The position numbers and the translations under genes were made by a program. From Amorphophallus konjac (lineage: Eukaryota > Streptophyta > Magnoliopsida > Alismatales > Araceae), in contig JAHNEJ010002979.1 in the NCBI GenBank assembly GCA_022559845.1, positions 62,001 through 126,000 of the forward strand: DNA of 64,000 bases. The letters run 5' to 3'. The notes beneath the pieces were generated by a model. That model was not told the origin of the DNA. It ran no database searches and was given only the letters and a program-made list of their open reading frames with translations. How positions within the stretch are numbered: the stretch's first letter is position 1; the number at the start of each line of letters is the position of its first letter. This document shows, piece after piece, positions 51,997 through 61,081 of this stretch.

Positions 51997-53372
51997 ATGT
52001 GTTTGCTTGATGAAGCAATGAACAAGGAACTAATTGGTTCCTTAAGAGACGACAATAAAGATTTGTTAGCAACAATTTCTGAACTAGAAGAAAAATTGAA
52101 TTCAACCAACAATGATCAGACTTCAGCTACTGAATTGATTCAAAATGAAAATCTGAAGGAACAAAATAACAAGCTGATGGTGTTGAATATTGTCATGTCA
52201 GAAAGATTAATATCTCTTGAAAAAGAAAAATATGTGTTTTCTGACAATGTTGATATCCTACTCACTCTTGAGAAAGAATTTGAAAAATACAAAAATGAAA
52301 ATAAAACAATGAAAGAAAGATTTGCTATCTTGGAAAAGGAAAAAGCAGAATATGAAATTCTTAAAGCCTCTTTGGAAAAGAAAGTAAAAGGGTTGGAAAA
52401 GACTTCAGTTAATTTTGTTAAAGGCAAAGAGAGATTGAACACTCCTTTGGAAGATGAGGTGAGTATTCCTAGTAAAGGGATAGGGTATAATTCTGAAATC
52501 AGAAATCAGCTATACTCCACCTTTGTGTGAAGCTCAAATGTTGCTAGCACTTCTACCATATCTCCAACTCGGCCAGTTGTTCAAAGAAGTCAAAAACAGA
52601 AGAAAATTCAGAAACAGAAAAATAAATTTCAGAAACAAAAATTCAACAATGTGCATGTCAAGAATTTAAATGCTAATAACCATGCTCACGAAGCCAATAA
52701 TTCATGTTTCTATTGTGGTAAGCATGGTCACTTTATACATGATTGTGAATTGATAAAAGTAGATGAATTGAATATTGGTGAAATGCATGATAAGAACTTT
52801 TATGCTCAGAATTGTTCTACTAATCAGAAAAAGAATGTGAAATGTTTTCACTGTAGCAAAGTAGGACATACTGTTGCATATTGTTGGTTTGTCAAAGGGT
52901 AAAGGAAAGCTAATTTCTATGCCAAACATGTTTATTTTTCTGTGAACCAGCATGTTTTTGACAAAAATAAATTTGTTTCAAATGGCTAGCACATTGTGTG
53001 CTTTAACTGTGGAAAACCAGGTCATAGGGCTAGTGAATGCTGGTTAGTTGTTGAAAGATAAAATTCCATCTCATGTTTTAATTGTGGAAAGCATGGCCAT
53101 ACAATCAAGGATTGTTAGCATGCAAAAGAAAAGAAAATGTTTCATGATAACAATTATGGCTATTCACAGAATTTCAGAAAACATACTTATTAGAAACCTG
53201 TGAAAAATCTAGGATGTTGTCATTATTGTGGTCAAACTGGACATTTCATGTTTGATTGTAAATTGTTGAACCTTGATAACATGAATGTTCTGAATTCTTG
53301 GAGAACACCTAGGAGAGGTGTTACTAACCATGGAGGACCCAAGAACTCTTGGGTACCTATGTACACAAAATA
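51997..53372 (+). pseudogene. gag fragment with five zinc knuckles (copy B)
   Basis: Same as 29617-30991, but one extra T near 52628 keeps the coiled-coil and knuckle segments (51997-52530 and 52651-52902) in one frame, separated by a TGA at 52528-52530. Copy B is probably ancestral at this base. Confidence 0.82.
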
Positions 53373-56300
53373 AGCTTTGCTTTGCAGGAGTGCCTTGGGC
53401 CAAGGAATAAAAAGGGATTCAATAAGCCATGGCACATGTGTATGGTAAAACCCCATTTCTGCACTTTACTGGTTTAGATATTTGAGTTTTCAATAATTCC
53501 TCTCAGATAGTTGCACATCATGATTGATCTGTCAGATAAAATCTCATACACACATGTACATCTGCATATATCATTTGCATTGTCTTCATGAGTCTCTCAA
53601 TGCATTTAGATAGAGAAAGTCAATGCATATGTTGGCTTGTTCATGCTAAAAAGGTTTAAAGTTAATCGCATATCATATACGATCATTGAAAATCTATGGC
53701 ATGCATTTTTCACATATGCATATGCAATGTGCATTGTCATGATTACTCTGAAAACTGGAAAATTGGTCAACCGATCAAGTGTGTTTGGTCGACCGAATGC
53801 ATATATATTTATGTTTTCACAGGAAATTTGCATTGTCTTGCATAATTTGAAAAATTGGCATTGCATATAGTACTGAACTATAATTATTATGCACTTTCAT
53901 GCATGATCACATGGTATATCAAATGATTTAGTGCTAAAGGGCAGATGAGGTCTATCTGTAAACTCTAACCATGTGTGAGGTGGCCTTTAGACTAAGTCCT
54001 CCACCTAGTACCATAGGTCAAACTGCATATAGATAAATTCAGTCAGTCATGAGCTTAGTTAAATAACCCCATGCATGGTCTTCATATCATAATTGATGTC
54101 TCAATGCAATTAGATAGGGGGAGTCCCTGCATTTCATAATCTACTCATGTGCATGTGTTTGCTATCATACACACTTAATGTGTCTGAATTATTTGCATAT
54201 GAATTGTGTCAAAAACTCAAAAAGATTATCTGAAATGCATGCACATTCTTAGGGGGAGTTGGATTGAGTAGATATCTGGTGCATGTTAAATGTTGCTGCA
54301 AATTGAAACAAATTTATCATTGTTCAGAAAGCATGCTCACCCTTCAAAAATACTCTGTCTAGAATGAGTGAGTCGATGTAGCTGATCTTGCTGCGTCGAT
54401 CCAGTGATTCAAATCCTTCAAATCATTCAACTTTGCTCTTCTGTGAAAAACTCATTCACCTACTGCCTGCCTGCTACATCATTGGATGTCTGTGTTTGCT
54501 AACTCATGCACATCTTTAGGGGGAGTACTGCATAAATCTTTATATCACAAGCTTCACTGTGAAAATCTCAAAGTCGACTTTTTATTCAGCTCAAGTCGAC
54601 TTATCTATGTAAAATTCAAGCTTCATCTGAATTCTGATATTTTTGATTTCATGATCAGTCTAATTACCTTGGTTTACTCTTAATGATACACATACCTCAC
54701 ATTTCTGACATTGATTGCTATCCTTGTCACATGTTTGTACTGGTTATCCTAAAATTCACTCATGACAGCTATTTACTTGGATTCTATTGCCAAAATTCTG
54801 AGATGGTCACTCCTGAGCTAGTCTTATCAATGATTGTCTTTCTGAAAAACTCTTTCCTGAAAATCATCTTTTGCTTGCTACTGTTTGAATACTTTTGCCA
54901 CTCTATCTTGAACTTCATTGTCATATTCATGAGTTACCTTCATTGATGACTGCCATCTGCTTGCATATCCTTGAAGTCTTGATTAGCTTGCACTCTGTTA
55001 GGCTGCTCCTAAAAAATTCCTTGATCTGAAATTTGTTTTGGAAGATTTCAACTTGTATACCTTGATCATAAATCTGAAAATAATCTTTAAAAGAAATCTT
55101 CTATTATATAGGATTATGAATGTCTAAAACATTCAGGTGGTTTAAGTTTAATGTATTCCTTGAGTTTGGATATGATTATCTTGAAAATATCTGAGCCAAT
55201 TTTAATAAACCTTAACTGGCTGCTTCATGTTGTGTCATGTAAAATTATCTGAAATCTGAAAATTTTTGAAATCATGACTTTCTTTGGTTGAGATACACGT
55301 AGTAAGTATTATTTTTTAAACACCTGAATGATCTAAAAAAATTCCCGAGGGTCAAAATTTGTTAGAGCAATGACTTTGGTCAGCGAGAAACTATGTCCAA
55401 AGGACTGTGTCATGAAGTGTCATAGTTATCTCTGTTGAAAAATAATTGAAAAACCAGGTAGACCAATGGCTTGTACACTGAGAAATATATCTCACTCATC
55501 CATGAAATGGGTTGAGGTATGTCATGAGGTGTCCATGTTATCTCTGATCTTTATGAAGCATGAAAGTTAGTCATACCATGTGCTTAAGGATACTGACGCC
55601 TAAACAACGTGTATCCTCTAGTTACAAGGTGTGTACTAAACTAAATTGCTCTTGGAAAATAGATATGAAAATTATTGTTGAGCAAAAGAAAAATGTGATA
55701 TGCCTGTAAAAGAAAAATGAATGAAACTATGGATAAAATCAGATACACTCATGTCTGTTTAACCTCAATACTAATGATTGTAACTTCTAAAGAAGTCATT
55801 GAAATTTGTATGAGTAAGATGCAGGGAGGTTACACAAGATGTAAATATGAAGGTTTGGTTCATTTTTATTAAAAACTAAATTCAGATATGAGTATAGAAA
55901 TCTTTATTGACAAACTTTGAACACATCAGATTTAAACCATGCTGTTCAATAAAGATCATTTCATAAACCCTTATAATGGAAGAGGCCGAAAATTCTTTCC
56001 TCTCAGATTTATGAAATTGGTATCTCATTGAAAACCTTCTTGAATTATCTAGTCATTTGAAATTTCAACTAGAATTCTTGTGTCCAATTTTTCACATCTG
56101 CTGAAAATCAATTGATTGCTCATGTCTTACCCACTGGTTCACATCATATTCATCTTCATATCAGATTTTGCATGTTGCAGTTAATTACTTTTGGATCTGA
56201 TTTGCTCAAGACCTTAATTGTCCATGATTGAGATCATGTATTACCTGTGCTTTTAATGACATTCTACTTGACTGTGATTTTGTGGATATCCTCATTGACT

Positions 56301-56448
56301 GTATTTCTAAAGTTGTATCATGTCCTTACTTCTTCTGTTTTGATAAAGGGGGAGATATTTTACTTAGTATGAGAGATGTACTCATTTATTAAGAAGGAGA
56401 AATATTTTTTTCTAATGTCAAGTGGGAGAATAGTTGGAGGAGATCATC
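53373..56448 (+). other. 3' noncoding region of gag-only fragment (copy B)
   Basis: Dyads at 53766-53793, 54372-54400 and 54573-54600, module 53930-54012, stem-loop 55580-55636. One substitution (GATGC to GATGT near 54377) weakens the second dyad. No gene. Confidence 0.75.
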
Positions 56449-57596
56449 TGTCACGCTCCGAGCCTTTATTACAGTGGAAGACTAGCTCGAGGAATGTGAA
56501 CAGCCGACATGGTAAGCCTCTTGTAAGCAAGAACGATCAGAGCGTAAGACAATCACACATAAGCATAATGCAATTGCACAATGATTAACTCAAACTCCAA
56601 CTCATTTCATTAATAATCAAATATCAAATACAATCACTAATCTTCATCATACTAGACTCAAGAATATGAAAAATTATATAGACTCAATCTAAACAATATA
56701 GACTTCCTAAGTGTTCACTCATTCTTCATTCACTCTCGGACCCGCTATTTGAATACTCCGAATCCGAACCCGACTCACTTCCATTTCCTGAAAAGATAAG
56801 AAATAGGTAATGAGCACACTTGCCCAGTCGGTATTTTCGCATCAACATGATTAGCAATATTTAAGTAATTAGCATTTTCGCTCTAAAGTAAATAAGGTAA
56901 AATCATGCGAATGCGATCAAGCACGCGATTAAACCAAAGTAACAAGATGATCATGTAAGATATAATGAACAAGTATGAACTAGCAAGAATGTAACAAGAG
57001 TGTAGCATGGCCATTCACAGACAAGAATGTAACAATAATGCACTTTCACTTTTCACTTTCATAACCATAAAGGTTACGCACTAGAACGTCAATCATGTAG
57101 CAATTCACTAGATTTTCACGAGTGCTCATGGATTTCACTTATTTATAAAGAAAGTACTCTCAGTGCAATGCGATGCCAGTAGCATCATACCCCATGATTT
57201 ATAATAGTATGTTCTCGGCAATCAGCCGAGGGGACTAGCATAGAGCCCTTGGACACAATCAGCGCCCGAACTGCATCTTCACGTATAAATCAAGCTACTT
57301 CCATGAGTGTAACAATAAAGCGTGGCCAGTAATATAACAAATTCAATCAATAAGCTCGTGACAACAATCATCAAAGAATGAATGCTTCAATTAAGAATAT
57401 GAGAGATCAAGAATGATTTAAGACGATATTATGCTCATGGGAATAATTCGATAGCATAACGGTACATTCGTTATCTTTCATAATTTAAATTAAGTTTCTT
57501 TGGACAATATGACAAGTCCTAGACCATCAATAATCCATCTAGGAACTTTAGAATATCAACCCTTTGGTCAAACCTTGGGTTAACGAATTTTAGGAC

Positions 57597-57754
57597 TGTG
57601 ACGGTCTAATATAGGGTCGTTACACGATCGTGACGCTCCAGTCTCAAGCCGTTACAATGGCCGAATCCATAAACAATAAATAGGATTCAGTTAATATGAC
57701 GGTCATAGATTGGTCCGTTAGACGTACCTGACGGTCCAACATTGATCCGTTACA
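57597..57754 (-). repeat. Dyad cluster 1 in gypsy LTR (four units)
   Basis: Plus-strand reading: TGACGG/TCGTTA (57599-57622), TGACGC/CCGTTA (57631-57654), TGACGG/CCGTTA (57697-57720) and TGACGG/CCGTTA (57729-57752). Every loop is exactly 12 bases, with different sequence. Confidence 0.88.
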
Positions 57755-58268
57755 TATCCAGAACCTGAAAACATCGATAGTGCTTTCTAACAATTGGGCT
57801 TTAATGGTACAACCAACTCGGCGTCCTAGTGGGAATCCCAGGCTCGCGGAGAATTACGGAGGCCTTGAAACAAGATTTTCGAGTCCATTGGAAGGAATAT
57901 CCAATAGAGAGGTCCTCATGTTCAAGAATATATTCCTATAGTGCAAAGTGTGAACTAATGGACATATACTGAAATATATGCCATGTACTTGAAGAAAATA
58001 ACTCTATAGATAGAAAAAGACTGTGTAGCGATGTGAAACCATGATCAATACTTAAAATCATAGTTTAAATTCAACTATATAGTTTAGGCAAAGAAATTAA
58101 CATATGCTTTAAAATAACTCAAAATGCTTAGAACATGAAATTTCGTATCATGAATCAATTAGTAAACTCCAAGTCATGAAATAAGGTTAAAACTTAGATA
58201 ACTAGGCTTATTTATAAGTAAGTTTAACTGTCCTCAGTCCTGTCTCGGGTTGATAGAAAATAGTACTC

Positions 58269-58447
58269 TGACGGTCTAGTATGGGCGCGTCACAGGGCTG
58301 TGACGGTTTATCGGGGGGCCGTTACAGTATTGTAACGCACTTACTTTGGTCCGTCAGAGTCAACCGTGGAATTGAGATATAACATAGGATGTGACGGCTG
58401 ATCCTAAGACCGTTAAAATCGTATGACGGTCCTACGTTAGTCCGTCA
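58269..58447 (-). repeat. Dyad cluster 2 in gypsy LTR (five units)
   Basis: TGACGG/GCGTCA (58269-58292), TGACGG/CCGTTA (58301-58324), TAACGC/CCGTCA (58333-58356), TGACGG/CCGTTA (58392-58415) and TGACGG/CCGTCA (58424-58447), all with 12-base loops. Confidence 0.88.
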
Positions 58448-59169
58448 GAGCTTCTGCTGACGAAAAAGATAAGGAACTATGTCCCATGCAAGAAAAATCA
58501 CAATAACCAACTATTCTAACCATGATAACAAAGTAAAGGCCATCTAGATGCATAGGTTTCAATGAATTAACAAGATAGTACCATTTTATTTTCCATTAAG
58601 GCTAAAGATATGCATGTATGCATGTCCCTACTTAAACATGGAATTCATGATCTATAGTGCAAATAATCAAGCAAAATCAGAGGGCTTTTATCCCTAACAT
58701 GTTATTTTTGCTGTTCATGAGATGACCTACCTTTTAACTAGACTTTAGACTTCCAATTTGGTCTTTAAGATACACCCTAGTTCTTCCCTTCCTGAGATTT
58801 TTCAGTAACTTCACGTCGCTCTAACTCCTCAGTCTCTTGACCTAAGGACATGAAATTTGGAGGTTAGGAAGATGAAACTATTGGGAACAAAAAGTTCTAA
58901 AGCATCTAACTCTAATTACCTCATTTAGTTTCTCTAATTTCCTGATCTTCAGCACCCCATTGCATAGTTTCCTAGGTTGGAGTGATGAAACCAGTAACTT
59001 TAGAAGATCCTAACTCCTTGGATACTCGACCTCCTATCATGAAATTTTGAGAGTAGTTAGTCTAAAATATTAAGAACAAAATACTCTAAAGAACTTACCC
59101 GAGATTCTATCTCCTTACCTTGTTTCTTTACGAGCCAAAAGTAAGGGTCGCTCAGTTCCGAATTGGGTC

Positions 59170-59179
59170 CTATTTATAG
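59170..59179 (-). promoter_or_regulatory. TATA box of gypsy LTR (left copy)
   Basis: Reads CTATAAATAG on the reverse strand, ~555 bp into the LTR. The counterpart in the right LTR is 63819-63828. Confidence 0.65.
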
Positions 59180-59353
59180 GTTTTTGGCAAGGGTTTGAGG
59201 ATTAGATCGATTCTAGAGTCCTTAGTTGACCAGAACCTGATCCCTAAGAGTCCTCAGTAACCTTACACATTCTTCTAATTAGGTCTCTAGTAGATAGGAT
59301 CCCAAAGTTCCAATCTTTTTGTTCTTTCCCCCATTCACGGAGCTGACAGAGTG

Positions 59354-59409
59354 TAACGGTCGTAGCCTAGTGCGTTACATAACTGTGACGGTCGCACAAT
59401 AGACCGCTA
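59354..59409 (-). repeat. Dyad cluster 3 in gypsy LTR (two units, upstream of TATA)
   Basis: TAACGG/GCGTTA (59354-59377) and TGACGG/CCGCTA (59386-59409), loops of 12 bases. On the reverse strand these lie upstream of the TATA box and clusters 1-2 downstream of it. Confidence 0.85.
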
Positions 59410-59731
59410 CATCCACTGTGCGCAGAATTTAATAAAATTCAAACTCTTTTGTTTGTTTATCCTTATAATTATCTAAATAAGGGGTAATTATCCTTTAAAA
59501 TCCGTGAATAGACTAAATAACCTTCTAGATTATGGGCCTATCTTAATGGGCTTGGTCTTGTAACCATTTGGGCTTTATTTATTAAGGCAGGATTAATTGT
59601 TTACCATATTTGAGCCTTAATAATGATTTATTTAACCCAATATTCATTAATTAATTTATTTAGACCGTTAATAATTCTAGAAAATTCTAAATTATATCAG
59701 AAATATTTTATAAAAATTCTGGGGCACTACA

Positions 59732-59933
59732 CCCTCCCCTACTTAGATGAATTTGGTCCCCAAATTCAATACATGGATTTTTACGGAGAGTGTATGTATT
59801 TTAATGTATTAAAAATTAACGTAAGGTGAATGGGTTAAGAGGGTACCTTTAATCATTTAACCTTCCTTGTCTAGGATGGCATTTAATCGACCTCATTTCC
59901 CATGTCCGTTGTTATCTCTTGAAGATTGTTCAT
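59732..59933 (-). other. Gypsy PPT and 3' tail
   Basis: On the reverse strand AAGTAGGGGAGGG (59744-59732) directly precedes the LTR start. Between gag and PPT only ~190 bases remain where a pol of several kb would normally lie. Confidence 0.8.
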
Positions 59934-60782
59934 TTATGAGAGGACATACGGGCAAGCGATGTTCCCGGCTTCCACACTTGAGGCAAGCGCCGAGCGCTTC
60001 CAACATTCTTCTGCCGAGTGCCCAAATTTTTCACAAAATGAGCAAGCCGTGGAGACTTGCATTCTTTCTTCTTCTTTAACTTTCTTATTCTTTCCGTTTC
60101 CATTTCCGTTTCTTTTTCCGTTACCGTTCCCATTACGGGACCTCTTAACGTGGCGGTTTTCATCCTCATCCACTTCTTTCTCTTCTTGCCTATCATGTTT
60201 TCGGCTTGACCTTTCTCCTCGGAGCCTTTCCACCTTCTCCATGGTTCTTTCACATAGATGCGCTCTTTGAACCATCTCGGTATAGGTGCGGATATTCTGC
60301 GTTCCAAGTTGTTGGATAAATCTGGGTCTTAAACCATCCATAAATTGGTTGGCTTTCAATAAATCTGTGCTTATCAAGTGAGGAGCATACGGTGCTAGTC
60401 GAGAGAATTGTAATTCATATTCTGCCACGGACATCGCGCCTTATTTTAAGGAGGCAAATTCCATAGCCTTCCTCTTCTTTACATGCTCGGAGAAGTACTT
60501 GGCTCGAAAAAGTGTAAGAAAACCCTCCCATATATGAGGTGCATCTGCAGGTGGTGCCGGAATAGATTTCCACCATGTACGAGCATCCTTGTTGAGTTGG
60601 AACGTGGCAAGTCGAACTTTCTTCTGGTCGGTGCATTGCATGACATCGAATATTCGATTCATCTCGTCGATCCAATTTTCCGCTTCATCTGGGTTAGAAG
60701 ATCCAGAGAATCGTGGGGGATTTAAACTTCGGAAATTGCCATGTAAGTTACCCGCGCCAGCCCTTCCACCAGCTTGGGCCAC
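59934..60782 (-). pseudogene. gag: gypsy gag with one internal stop
   Basis: Starts at 60782. First part: LNPPRFSGSSNPDEAENWIDE...DARTWWKS...FRAKYFSEHVKKRKAMEFASLK, then TAA at 60443-60441, and the same frame resumes MSVAEYELQFSRLAPYAP...FMDGLRPRFIQQL. This is the chromovirus-type Gag core. A Lys/Asn/Gly-rich basic stretch and one CCHC knuckle CSFCEKFGHSAEEC follow. TAA replaces a codon in a conserved stretch; CAA to TAA is the simplest path. ~280 residues in all. No frameshift, so a single base change separates it from an open frame. Confidence 0.87.
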
Positions 60783-61061
60783 TATCTGTAGGGCTTGAGT
60801 AAGTCCCGCAACAGTTTGCTACATCTCGTCCCAATTCACATGATGATCCATTGAGAATCAAGGTACCTGAGAATCATGGATATTTTAATTATTTAGAGTC
60901 GAGAGATTTACCCTAAGATAATTTCTATATAACTATCTTATCCCGGGTTCTACCTAATTCTCACATAGGTGAGGAAATTTCTTCCTTAGTTCAAAGGTAG
61001 GGGTCCTTAAACCTTGGACTCATCCCAGGACATGACTCTTTTCCCTAAGTCCTGAGACTTA
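60783..61061 (-). other. Gypsy 5' leader
   Basis: Between PBS and gag start on the reverse strand. No further feature seen. Confidence 0.6.
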
Positions 61062-61074
61062 GGCTCTGATACCA
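61062..61074 (-). other. Primer binding site of gypsy element
   Basis: Reverse strand TGGTATCAGAGCC, complementary to initiator tRNA-Met, eight bases inside the LTR end at 61082. Confidence 0.9.
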
Positions 61075-61081
61075 ACTTAAA

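Larger units (their letters stand above)
51911..56448 (+). mobile_element. Gag-only copia fragment (copy B)
   Basis: As 29531-34068. Its right end is cut by insertion of the reverse-strand gypsy LTR at 56449. Confidence 0.8.
45618..56454 (+). repeat. 10.8-kb duplicated segment, copy B
   Basis: Partner of 23238-34073, offset 22380 (22381 after the 1-bp indel near 52628). Here its left side is continuous with Tat integrase and its right side runs into the complete gypsy LTR, so copy B is the likely template state. Confidence 0.95.
56449..59731 (-). repeat. Gypsy LTR, left copy (3' LTR on reverse strand; 3283 bp)
   Basis: On the reverse strand it starts TGTAGTGCCCC (59731) after the PPT and ends GTGACA (56449). 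TATA box CTATTTATAG on the plus strand at 59170-59179. Eleven short dyads lie at 57597-59409. Otherwise AT-rich without ORFs. Confidence 0.88.
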
